This document shows, one piece after another, positions 27,201 to 35,549 of a DNA stretch of 64,000 nucleotides. The position numbers and the translations under genes are program-made. The first letter of the stretch is position 1, and each line of letters starts with the position of its first letter. This DNA is from Candidatus Halobeggiatoa sp. HSG11 (GTDB taxonomy: Bacteria > Pseudomonadota > Gammaproteobacteria > Beggiatoales > Beggiatoaceae), in the NCBI GenBank assembly GCA_030378105.1, contig JAUCGL010000001.1, forward strand, positions 1-64,000. The letters are read 5' to 3'. Under the pieces are notes generated by a model that saw nothing but the letters and a program-made list of their open reading frames with translations, ran no database searches and was not told where the DNA came from.

Positions 27201-28434
27201 CATCTCTTATCGTACCGTAATATTTGTTTCCAACGTACTGCCAATTATCTTGTTGAGCTTGGATTAAGCGTCCATTATTTCCACTTATGTATAAAGTACC
27301 ATCGTTAGCTACAGCTAATCCAGTGCTGTTATTTGGCAATCTAGTAACAAAAGTTGTTGTTTGTCCAGTTGCCATATTAATACGATTGACTTGACCATTG
27401 ACTTTTAGGACATATAAAGAACCATTATGCTGTTCTATATCACGCACTTCACCACCACTACCTAAATCTGCCGTTTCCAATAAACGATATTCTTGTTGGT
27501 TTTGCAGAGTTGGAGCAGTTTTTAACACATCTGCCATTCCAATAGTTACTAATGCTGTTTGGGCAATATCATTACCCCACCAATAATGTCCACTATCTGC
27601 ATACCAGTGATTGGTTTTAGTTTGTTTGCGTTGATTATGAAAATATTTGGCAGCATTGTACTTCGTGAGAAATGAAAATTCTTTATCAGGCCAACCAGTT
27701 AATGACCATAAACCTAAAGCTGTTTGGCTCTTTTGTCGATAAGAATGACTTATCCATAAACTACCATTTTCATGACCACTTGCCCCAACGGTATTATAGA
27801 GAAAATTTGCTGCTTTTTGATCTATTTCAGCATCTTTTTTAATTGATAAAGCCATTCCCATCAAACTTTGAGTTTGGATATGACAACCTGAACAACGATA
27901 ATGACGATGCCAATTTACAGCAGCTGGGCCAGTAAATTCTCCACCTTTTTTGATTGCTTCTTGTACATCTAAATATAAAGCCCATGATTTTGGATCAAAA
28001 TGTTCCTTATTTTTCACAGGGTCGGGTGGGTCAATCTCATCATCCGTAACATCATATTTATCTGGCAGAGGTATTGGAATTTCTAGTTCATATCCACCTT
28101 CACCTTCAAAAAATTGTGGTTCTTCAACACATTCTGCTGCATTATTTTCCTCAATTGAAGTATCAGAAGGGTCTGTATCATCACCATCTTCGATTGAAAT
28201 ATTAGAAGATTCCGTATTTTCTTCAGTTGAGGTATCAGAAGACTCTGTGTTTTCATCTCCTTCAATTGGAGTATTAGAACATTTTGTATCATCAACCGAT
28301 TCTTCAGTAGTATTCGTATCATCCACCGGATGACTATCAGCCGATAGATCACCATCTGCTTGCACAGTCAATGTAATACAAATTAACATCACTGGTAATA
28401 AAGTAAGTATTTTTGCTATTTTTGAATAGTACAT
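24241..28434 (-). CDS. Giant exported protein: heme-c motif, alpha-toroid split by NHL propeller, shared C-terminal module
   Basis: The 1397-residue protein has a signal peptide (ILTLLPVMLICITLTVQA), an acidic Ser/Thr/Glu/Asp repeat linker (25-115), a CSGCH heme-binding motif near 180 in HRHYRCSGCHIQTQSLMGMA, then prenyltransferase/squalene-cyclase-type repeats (GSLWISHSYRQKSQTALGLW, 210-300). An NHL-like propeller (310-560) interrupts them before they resume (DNGGWGRYNNQ, NNGSWKNRNNG; 570-720). From about 735 to the end it matches the next gene upstream: a propeller-like part (DLEGLAIHP...), a Cys-containing beta domain, and a helical tail with repeats such as LPRNYVNEHIGDFIDGL. CxxCH plus a toroid is known in planctomycete proteins; the actual function is unknown. 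A good AAGGA ribosome site precedes the ATG. Confidence 0.82.
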   Translation of the reverse strand: MYYSKIAKILTLLPVMLICITLTVQADGDLSADSHPVDDTNTTEESVDDTKCSNTPIEGDENTESSDTSTEENTESSNISIEDGDDTDPSDTSIEENNAAECVEEPQFFEGEGGYELEIPIPLPDKYDVTDDEIDPPDPVKNKEHFDPKSWALYLDVQEAIKKGGEFTGPAAVNWHRHYRCSGCHIQTQSLMGMALSIKKDAEIDQKAANFLYNTVGASGHENGSLWISHSYRQKSQTALGLWSLTGWPDKEFSFLTKYNAAKYFHNQRKQTKTNHWYADSGHYWWGNDIAQTALVTIGMADVLKTAPTLQNQQEYRLLETADLGSGGEVRDIEQHNGSLYVLKVNGQVNRINMATGQTTTFVTRLPNNSTGLAVANDGTLYISGNNGRLIQAQQDNWQYVGNKYYGTIRDVEIGPDNNLYLSDQKYHRILTVSLNGIIISSKNGSGLSKPTGLTFDSKGNLYIANYSGYNILKLDTEGTVTTFADGLPFPPMWLDANSKDELFVSAKNFSYEGHTPYGIYRINQNGIAQRILSGQKIFGIVQANGKTWAANATTDKLNEINPIPLDMQLLPKFEKDVKAAVGYFMKNYRDNSSDKTVHALRLMALGEARLALTDNTVLAKIDRAIYAEEQWLRKRQNDNGGWGRYNNQASDALVTSMVGLGLEYSNPMKDDLMVRKAVMYLLETQANNGSWKNRNNGLSTRLAATSFVMAYLPKALERLRPLSDEEFNEILAKTSTASCKFYALNDKNKNHSQLLIFSPDNRMENFVVNKVGRTLKGFDLEGLAIHPITKIIYTTSGDDAGLGKFPGYLYVIDAKTGKITLPIGSTGFEEVDSIIFAPNGTLYGWAKGEGLITIDIRTGEGTLVLPSDRQVEDLALSKEIILYGAENTNLLKYQPDTNSLEVQCNNLPGETESLEALTNNLLLLGTHKGELLQVFNIEECQVESAIRIPTGNFKDIEGIGVIAEECPLGDLVETAIELMDTEPDKQICLPLEHFDIGQSIEGSDIMYPGLTFMTSSGKSKIIAEGEEPAIYEADGKINGCIDRGIADTKRYHNYTFWFDSGLTVNDFSLQISDFGDLNPIEDSDEEANSDDDLSQTEEPNPILQHSVSLKGYNAQENLVAKDTLNYTTEAGVAYRDDEFFGTGDACQDELGQLGNYPFNITGSGISKVKLKFKNSEISDPEFAISNICFTLERLPTNLLRFLPRNYVNEHIGDFIDGLQHDRINKFSEQYIIDNLVRLQSQFFRDYVDGLPSKIIQDFFAEELQENIEIGYPKRLVDDILEEFPQEFQDKLTAEFPLLFLDQPQLDDEDKLMDHLEHTRSSLIERHQYLEKFMPHFGGQVPVDLLRNILSDEAGDMFAGILTVLVKESNSKDSLVDILEILPDFIVNKLLDKQDDE

Positions 28435-28472
28435 AGTTATTTCCTTGTTATTTAAGATTAATTAAATTTTAA

Positions 28473-28616
28473 TTGTCTGAATCAGAATTAACAAAATTAA
28501 AGAATAAAAAGAATTTACAATCTTTAAAACCAAAAAATATTTATATATTAATTATTTATGGTTAATGCTTCTAAATTCTGAAAATTCTCCAATTCTGAAA
28601 ATTCTGATTCAGACAA
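28473..28616. repeat. 144-bp element with 17-bp perfect terminal inverted repeats
   Basis: TTGTCTGAATCAGAATT (28473-28489) is the exact reverse complement of AATTCTGATTCAGACAA (28600-28616). The interior contains tandem ATTCTGAAA-type repeats and no ORF. It belongs to the same family as 24148-24230 and behaves like a MITE or large intergenic hairpin. Confidence 0.85.
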
Positions 28617-28624
28617 GTTATTAT

Positions 28625-31600
28625 CTAATTTTCATGATTGTCCAACAATTTATTGAGAATATAATCCGGAAATTTATCAAGAACGTCAATAATTGATTCA
28701 TCAGAACTTGATTCAAGCAAGTCAGTTAAGATGCCAGTGAACATATCTCCAGCTTCATCGCTTAATATGTAACGAAGTGTTTCAGTAGGAACTTCTATTC
28801 CAACATACCATTTTTTTGAAGATTTATAACGATAAGTTAAATCAGATTTGGTTGCTTTAACATGTGTTTCTACTGTATTTTCAATTTGCGGAAATTCTTG
28901 TCTAAATTTATCCTGAAAGTCCTGTGGAAATTCCTCCAAAATATCTTCTATTAGTCGTTCTGGATAGTTAGAAGCTATTGGTTCTTGTAACTCTCCAGCA
29001 AAAAAGTCTTGGATAATATCACCGGGTAAACCATTTACATATTCACGAATAAATTTATTTTGCAATCTGATAAGATTTCTGATTATATAATCTCTGGGAA
29101 ATTTGCTAATTCGATCATATTGTAAATCATCAATAAATTCACCAACATGTTCACTAACATAGTCTCTTGGTAAATATTTTAGCAATTTAGAAGGTAATCT
29201 TTCCAAAGTAAAACAAATGTTACCAATGGCAAATCTATCATCAGATGGTTTTTTGCCTGTTTTGTTATTGTAATACTCTAATTTTACTTTGGTTATTCCA
29301 GAACTAGTAATTTCAAATGGATACTTGCCAATTTGACCGAGTTCATCTTTGCAAGCTTCACCAGTGCCAGAAAAGTTGCTATTTGTGTAACTTAAAGTAT
29401 CTTTTATTACTAATTTTTCTTGGTCATTATATCCTACTAATGATATAGAATGTTGAGAAGCGTTATTGGGATTATAATCACCAAAATCGAAAGTTTGCAA
29501 TGAGAAGTTCTTAAACGTTAAACCTGAGCTAAGTAAAAAAGTGTAATCATGATAACGGTTTTTATCTCCAATACCCCTGCCAATACAACCGTTAGCCTTA
29601 CTTTTACTTAGATCATAAACTGCTGGACTTTTACCTTCAACAATTACTTTAGAACTACCAGAAGTCATCAAACTTAATCCCGGATAAAGAACATCAAAGC
29701 CTTCAACTGAATCATTAACTTCAAATTGTTCTAAGGATAAACAAATTTGTTCATCCACCGGTAATTCAATAGCTTTTTCTACCATTTCACCTAACGGACA
29801 TTCTTCAGCAATTACACCAATTCCTTCTACATCTCTATATTCTCCAGTTGGAATTCGTATAGAATTTTCTACCTGACATTGTTCAATATTAAAGACTTGT
29901 AATAATTCACCTTTATGAGTTCCTAGTAACAATAAATTTTCTGTCAAGGCTTCCAATGCTTCTGTTTCTTTGGGTAAATTTTCACATTGAGTTTCTAATT
30001 CATTGGTAGCTACTTGGTATTTTAATAATTTGGTATTTTCTGCACCATAAAGTAATACGTTTCCAGTTTTAGCTAGAGCTAAATCCTCTATTTTCTTATC
30101 AGATGGTAACATTAAAGCTGCTTTACCTGTTTTGGTATCAATATGAATTAGCCCATCACCTTTAGCCCAGCCCCATAAATTTCCATCAGCGGCAAAAGTT
30201 AAGCTATCGACCTCATCAAAACCAGTTGAGCCAACTGGAATTAAAGCACCATTATTAGTACTCATCACATAGAGCTGTCCCGGCAATTTGCCAGCACCAA
30301 CATCATCACCTGATGATACGTAAACCAGCTTACTTGTTGGGTCAACTGCGAGTCCTTCAATATCATAACCTCTGTATAATGGTCCTAATGGGCTAGAGAT
30401 AAAATTTTCTAATCGACTATCAACGTTAAAGACAAGAAATATACTATTGTTCAAGTTTTTATCATTAATTGCATAGAATCGGCATGAAGCTGGAATTGCA
30501 ATATCAGGAGATGGGCCATTCCAAGCAGTATTATTGGATTCATTGCATTCACGAACTTGTTGGTCAGCATCAACGAAAGCATAAACAGTTGTCCATTCAT
30601 CCAATTCGCCAATATTTTCCAGTGTTATATCTTGATAAGCACCACCTTCAATTGAGCCAATGACGACATTGCCTAATAGTCTTTCAGCTTTGTCTGGACT
30701 ACTAGCATAAAAGCGCACTTTGATATTTTCGGGGGAACTAACAAGACCTCCGTTACCAATTCGTACTGTTAAGGAGTTATCAATGATTTGCAGTTTGGAT
30801 GCGGTTAAATCGGCAACAGCAGTTGGTGGTATGCCTTTTTCTGAATTAAGGGTGTTGAGGCGGTAGGTATTGTGCAATAGCCAACTTGGTGCTTCAACTC
30901 TTGGTACTGTACCGTCATCATTGATGTTGGTTATATGATAGTTGTACTGATTCCATATCTTACGAGTATTAACCCAACTATTATTTTTGTCTTGATAAAC
31001 TTTGATTCCATTATCGCCACCAATAATAATATCAGCTTGGTTATCATTATCTACATCAGCAATAACTGGATATTCATAAGAAGTTTTACTCCTATTAGGA
31101 ATTTCAAACAAAACTTGACCATCTCTACCACGATAAATACGCAAGTATTGTTCGTCTGCATAAACAACTTCCGCCTGTCCATCACCTTCAAAATCAAATA
31201 CAGAAGAACCAGTTACATGTGAACTACTATCTTGGTTAGGAACTGCCCATAATATATTACCTTTAGCATCAAATACTACATATCTATATTTACCAGCGAC
31301 ACCAATTTCTGGTATACCATTACCATTCATATCAGCAATGGTTGGTGCACCACCTTTTCCACCATATGGAATAGAAATTGGCCCCCAAATAAAATTGCCA
31401 TTATAGTCTAATAAGGATACTTTTCCATGAGAAACAATTACAATTTCTGGATAGTCGTCATCATTAAAATTACCAACTCCAGTAAAACCATCACCAGCAG
31501 TATTATTTTGCCAAAGTTTTTGTCCTGTGTTTGAATAGGCAGATGCACCAGCAATGATTTCTTGTTTTCCATCACGATTAACGTCTATTACAACAGAAAA

Positions 31601-33019
31601 AGAACCTTGTGAATTATTACCTGTAAAACCATTTCCTTGCCAACGTAATGAACCATCTGCATTAAGAACAGTATTACCACTCACAATTTCTGGATTACCA
31701 TCACCATCTAAATCCGCAATTGATACACCACCATTATCAGTGTATGTATTCACACTGCTTTGCCACTTAAATTCACCTGTATGTTCTAAAGCTATTAAAC
31801 GATTTCCATATGGTGCAATAATTTCAACAAAACCATCATTATCAATATCAGCAACAGCAAGATTAGCATATTTATTTGTACTATAATTTGCAATCCATAT
31901 ATTATGTCCATCTTTGCCATTAACTGCCCGTATTTTGCCAGATTCATTGTAGATAATACTTGGTATATCAAACTGATTAATTTTGCCATCGTTATTAGTA
32001 TCTTCAAGATTAGCAACTACTGGAGTCATTAATACACGACCACTCTTTTTTTCCCACTTCAACTCAGGTTCAAAAGTTACCTCTTCAGAAGCAATCTCAC
32101 ACATATTAGCCGTAGATAATATATTGTTATCCTCATCAGCTTCCGTTATATATTGCTCACTATCCACCTTAGCAAAAATAGGACTGTCCAAAAATTCCAA
32201 AGTACCACTGATAGGAATTTCTTGAGCAAGCGAATCTGCAACTCCAAGTTTATTATCAATATTAGCATCAAATTGACCATTTTGATTACTATCCTCAAAT
32301 ACCGTTATTTGGCTTGATTCTGCTGGAATACCAAGATTTTCCACCATCACATCCACAATGCCACTAACTTGTAAAGTCTGTGTATCAGTAAATATGTTTT
32401 GGATAGATAGATATGGGATAGTTAGATCAGGTTCAGTAAGAACTTCACGCTGAATTTCGTATGGGAAAACACGGACGTTGTCAATTGCTGGATATATATC
32501 GCCTCCAGTAAAAGTTAATTTAGTTTTTTCACGATTTGCAGTAAAAGTAAAAGATTTTTCAGTCCAACCCATTTGAGCAGTGTTATGCCCAGCAACATCA
32601 AAATAGAAATCCTGTGAATAAGAACCAACCGAAACGGTTAAAGATGGAATTCTATTACCGGATGGATACCCAGCTAAATCAAACAATACTTTATATTCAA
32701 TCCCGATTTCGGTTGAAAATGATTGGCTAATAGCACCTTCACGACCACCGCCCGGAACTTCCACACTTCGTTGTCCATCTGATGCTTGCCAAAAACTACC
32801 AATATAGTCAACATTACCTTTAGTAATTCTCCAACTAGTAATATCTTTACTATCATCATACAGTCTAATATGGCCATCAATATTAATTCCTTCCTCAAAA
32901 CTACCATTTTTAATCAAATTAATCTCATCAGCAATAGCCGGAAATGTAATACCGAACATAACAAGTATTACCATCCAATATCGCCATTGTTGACTTATTC
33001 CCACCAATAATGCATTCAT
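28625..33019 (-). CDS. Giant exported protein: DUF642-like, CARDB, FG-GAP propeller, shared C-terminal module
   Basis: The 1464-residue protein has a signal peptide ending ITFPAIADE, a DUF642/carbohydrate-binding-like domain (about 33-190; LIKNGSFEEG, TFTGGDIYPAIDNVRVF), a CARDB-like domain (200-310; VDVMVENLGIPAESS), FG-GAP/VCBS repeats forming an integrin-like propeller (330-690; VADIDNDGFVEIIAP, IADLDGDGNPEIVSG), a second CARDB (760-840), and from about 850 the ~610-residue module shared with the downstream gene (FYAINDKNLNNS, STGFDEVDSL, LLLLGTHKGELLQVFNIE, AGDMFTGILT). It is probably a surface glycan-binding or matrix protein. An AGAGGATAT ribosome site precedes the ATG, and a TGTAAC-N7-GTTACA palindrome lies 85 bp upstream. 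Confidence 0.85.
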   Translation of the reverse strand: MNALLVGISQQWRYWMVILVMFGITFPAIADEINLIKNGSFEEGINIDGHIRLYDDSKDITSWRITKGNVDYIGSFWQASDGQRSVEVPGGGREGAISQSFSTEIGIEYKVLFDLAGYPSGNRIPSLTVSVGSYSQDFYFDVAGHNTAQMGWTEKSFTFTANREKTKLTFTGGDIYPAIDNVRVFPYEIQREVLTEPDLTIPYLSIQNIFTDTQTLQVSGIVDVMVENLGIPAESSQITVFEDSNQNGQFDANIDNKLGVADSLAQEIPISGTLEFLDSPIFAKVDSEQYITEADEDNNILSTANMCEIASEEVTFEPELKWEKKSGRVLMTPVVANLEDTNNDGKINQFDIPSIIYNESGKIRAVNGKDGHNIWIANYSTNKYANLAVADIDNDGFVEIIAPYGNRLIALEHTGEFKWQSSVNTYTDNGGVSIADLDGDGNPEIVSGNTVLNADGSLRWQGNGFTGNNSQGSFSVVIDVNRDGKQEIIAGASAYSNTGQKLWQNNTAGDGFTGVGNFNDDDYPEIVIVSHGKVSLLDYNGNFIWGPISIPYGGKGGAPTIADMNGNGIPEIGVAGKYRYVVFDAKGNILWAVPNQDSSSHVTGSSVFDFEGDGQAEVVYADEQYLRIYRGRDGQVLFEIPNRSKTSYEYPVIADVDNDNQADIIIGGDNGIKVYQDKNNSWVNTRKIWNQYNYHITNINDDGTVPRVEAPSWLLHNTYRLNTLNSEKGIPPTAVADLTASKLQIIDNSLTVRIGNGGLVSSPENIKVRFYASSPDKAERLLGNVVIGSIEGGAYQDITLENIGELDEWTTVYAFVDADQQVRECNESNNTAWNGPSPDIAIPASCRFYAINDKNLNNSIFLVFNVDSRLENFISSPLGPLYRGYDIEGLAVDPTSKLVYVSSGDDVGAGKLPGQLYVMSTNNGALIPVGSTGFDEVDSLTFAADGNLWGWAKGDGLIHIDTKTGKAALMLPSDKKIEDLALAKTGNVLLYGAENTKLLKYQVATNELETQCENLPKETEALEALTENLLLLGTHKGELLQVFNIEQCQVENSIRIPTGEYRDVEGIGVIAEECPLGEMVEKAIELPVDEQICLSLEQFEVNDSVEGFDVLYPGLSLMTSGSSKVIVEGKSPAVYDLSKSKANGCIGRGIGDKNRYHDYTFLLSSGLTFKNFSLQTFDFGDYNPNNASQHSISLVGYNDQEKLVIKDTLSYTNSNFSGTGEACKDELGQIGKYPFEITSSGITKVKLEYYNNKTGKKPSDDRFAIGNICFTLERLPSKLLKYLPRDYVSEHVGEFIDDLQYDRISKFPRDYIIRNLIRLQNKFIREYVNGLPGDIIQDFFAGELQEPIASNYPERLIEDILEEFPQDFQDKFRQEFPQIENTVETHVKATKSDLTYRYKSSKKWYVGIEVPTETLRYILSDEAGDMFTGILTDLLESSSDESIIDVLDKFPDYILNKLLDNHEN

Positions 33020-33103
33020 GTGTATATCCTCTTGTATAAAAGATTAACAAAGTTATAACATTTCACGATAAAAATTATAAGCAATCATACTATTCTCAAT
33101 TAA

Positions 33104-33122
33104 TGTAACATTTCAAGTTACA
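33104..33122. promoter_or_regulatory. TGTAAC-N7-GTTACA palindrome, site 2
   Basis: TGTAACATTTCAAGTTACA has perfect six-base arms. It sits in the only gap between the CHAT gene and the 1464-residue gene, 85-103 bp upstream of the latter's start, where an operator would act. Related half ATAACATTTC lies at 33056. Confidence 0.6.
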
Positions 33123-33138
33123 CTGTAAAAAAATTAAC

Positions 33139-35472
33139 TCACATCCAATTTCCAACCAATACCAATGGAGCCCAATAATTAGGATGGGAATAATTTTCTT
33201 GTTTAAGAAGTTTAATTTGAGATTGTTGTAATGCCTTAGCAATACTTGAATGTTGTTTTAATTGATTATAAAATTCATCCATTAGTATAGGAGTAGTATC
33301 ATCATCAGCATCCCATAAATTAGCCAAAGCAGATTTCACCCCAGTTTTCACTGCAATTCCAGCTAAACCTAAAGCGGCTCTATTACTTCCCACAGCTGTT
33401 TGACAAGCACTTAACGTTAGCAATTCTACAGATACTTTTGGAACATTAAATTTTATTAATTCTTCTAGTCGATCTATTGTTATTTTATTATCATAAGTAA
33501 TAAAAAAATTTTCACGAGGGTCTTCATTAAATTGGCCATGTGAAGCAACATGCACGATACTATAAATATTTTTCTTAATTTCAGCTTCAAACTGTACTCG
33601 TCTAAATTCACTATTAAACAATATTTTGGATTTAGGATCAGGATAATATTCTTTTTCAATTTCATCTATTTCTGATTTTGCCTGAGGCAAAGGTTCTAAT
33701 CCTTGCACACCATCAGAAATCCCACTAAGAAGAACTTGTAATTTGATATCAATCGGTTCTGGATTAGTTAAAGCTAAACCCTGTGTAACTGCTATAGCAT
33801 AATTCTCAATTAAAAATTGTTTACCATCATGAAAAGCAGCAAATGGTACAGTACGTAAAATTTCATCAGGTACTATAACCAAAGTATCAATCTGTTTTAA
33901 TTTCTCTTCAATTGGTCTAATTAACCAATCGTAAAGAGGTTCGGCATATTCAAGATAATCATCTGATGTTCCGAATTCTAATGTACCAAGAAAAATATGA
34001 GTAATATTTTCAATTTCTTGACGAGATGCTTCAAGAGGAACTAGAAATAAATTATTTGATAAAATAACCAATAATTGAGCTTGCTCTTGAGGTTGAGATA
34101 ATAAAATTGGATAAAGAATAGCAGTTTTTGAATATGTTTGGTTAGTAAATTCAGCGATTTTTTCAGTAAATTTACCTGTTTGTAACATTTCTAAACAACT
34201 ACTTTCATCATAATCTTGAAACTCAGCAATTTTAAACCGTTCAAGTGTAAACAATAATTTTTTTAAATACTTTTGTGAATTATTTGGTTGTGGTAATTTA
34301 TTATGTTGCTGAATTAACAAATTCATTAGTTCATAATAAAGTGGAGCCAGTGAATTATGAAAATTGCCAATAAGTTGCTGTCGATTGCTACAATAACCAG
34401 TATTAGCTAAAGATTGTCGAATAGGTTGCAAGGTTTCAATAGCTAACCGATACATTTCAATCGCTTCTTCCGGTTGCTTCATTTCCTTAAATAAACGCCC
34501 TGATTGCCAATACCAACGATAAACAAGTTCTGGTAAAATCATTTTATCTGGAAGAAAATCAGCTTGTTGGGCTAAAAATAATGCCTTACGAGTTAAAGAT
34601 AAAGCTTCAGAATAACGTTTGGCATCGTAATATAATTCGCCTAAATAACCATAAGCATAAGATAATGCAATATTATCCTTAGTTTCTTCAGCAGTTTTCT
34701 GAGCTGCTTGCAAAGCTGAAACAGCAATATTTTGGAGTTCAACCTGTTGTTTAAAAGCCTTTTTCTGTTTGAGTATTTGAATTGCCTGAGTTGCCAATTT
34801 ACCTATTGCTAATAATCCAAATGATTTATCATGGGAAGCTGGTAATTTGCTAATTATTGATAAAGATTTTTTTAAATCTTCAAATATTACAATATTTTCA
34901 ATATCCTGTAAAAGATAAACTTTAATAATATTAATTTTTGCTTTAGCTATTAAATATTGAGCATTAGCTTGTTTAGCAAGTTTTATACTATCCTCATATT
35001 TTTGTAGTGCATCTTCATATAAATCTGGTATAGATTCAAATATTTTAGGTTTGAAATCAATACCTGTTGATATTGTTAACATGTTGCCTTGCCTTATGAA
35101 AACTTGGGCAAGAAGTAATGGGTCATCAAGTTCATTAGCAATAGTTTCTGCTTTTTGTAATAGTTGTTCAACTATTAGTTTATTGTCACTATATAGTTGG
35201 CAAATACAGGGAGTTGATTCAACGCATGAAATAGTTTGAGGTGGAATTATCAAAGATAAATCAGCTTTTTCATTTAAATGGCGGATTTGATAAGCCTTAT
35301 TATTTTTAATAAATGATTTAGCCTGTTGTAAATTTTGACAAGCTTTCTCATAAAAACCATAATTGCGGTTGGTTGCACCCGATTTAAGCAACTTATCAAA
35401 GTTATTTGTAGTTTCAATCTGTGCATAAGCTAGATTGCTATAAATAATAATATAATAGAAAAATAATCGCAT
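33139..35472 (-). CDS. TPR-CHAT caspase-like protease
   Basis: The 777-residue protein has a probable signal peptide (MRLFFYYIIIYSNLAYAQ), TPR-type helical repeats (about 25-400; ALSYAYGYLGELYYDAKRYSEAL, EAIEMYRLAIETLQ) and a C-terminal CHAT domain (about 500-777) with the catalytic His in VHVASHGQF (~643) and Cys in LSACQTAVG (~687), plus the ALANLWDADDDTTPILM signature. CHAT proteases are caspase-clan enzymes; the TPR-CHAT (Craspase/Csx29) member cuts a specific protein on activation. In Beggiatoa and cyanobacteria exported TPR-CHAT proteins commonly accompany TPS haemagglutinins such as the one at 16-18 kb. It is transcribed just before the 1464-residue gene. Confidence 0.92.
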   Translation of the reverse strand: MRLFFYYIIIYSNLAYAQIETTNNFDKLLKSGATNRNYGFYEKACQNLQQAKSFIKNNKAYQIRHLNEKADLSLIIPPQTISCVESTPCICQLYSDNKLIVEQLLQKAETIANELDDPLLLAQVFIRQGNMLTISTGIDFKPKIFESIPDLYEDALQKYEDSIKLAKQANAQYLIAKAKINIIKVYLLQDIENIVIFEDLKKSLSIISKLPASHDKSFGLLAIGKLATQAIQILKQKKAFKQQVELQNIAVSALQAAQKTAEETKDNIALSYAYGYLGELYYDAKRYSEALSLTRKALFLAQQADFLPDKMILPELVYRWYWQSGRLFKEMKQPEEAIEMYRLAIETLQPIRQSLANTGYCSNRQQLIGNFHNSLAPLYYELMNLLIQQHNKLPQPNNSQKYLKKLLFTLERFKIAEFQDYDESSCLEMLQTGKFTEKIAEFTNQTYSKTAILYPILLSQPQEQAQLLVILSNNLFLVPLEASRQEIENITHIFLGTLEFGTSDDYLEYAEPLYDWLIRPIEEKLKQIDTLVIVPDEILRTVPFAAFHDGKQFLIENYAIAVTQGLALTNPEPIDIKLQVLLSGISDGVQGLEPLPQAKSEIDEIEKEYYPDPKSKILFNSEFRRVQFEAEIKKNIYSIVHVASHGQFNEDPRENFFITYDNKITIDRLEELIKFNVPKVSVELLTLSACQTAVGSNRAALGLAGIAVKTGVKSALANLWDADDDTTPILMDEFYNQLKQHSSIAKALQQSQIKLLKQENYSHPNYWAPLVLVGNWM

Positions 35473-35505
35473 GATTTAATTGTAAATAGTTAAGGAAAGG
35501 TTATC

Positions 35506-35545
35506 AGACCTGATAGGTTTTTGAAATCTGTCAGGTCTTTGATTT
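35506..35545 (-). repeat. Diverged REP-like palindrome/terminator
   Basis: AGACCTGATAGGTTT-TTG-AAATCTGTCAGGTCT is a diverged relative of the palindromes around the RAYT gene (same AGACCT outer bases), followed by TTTGATTTTT. It lies between two minus-strand genes 77 bp apart. Confidence 0.75.
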
Positions 35546-35549
35546 TTAA

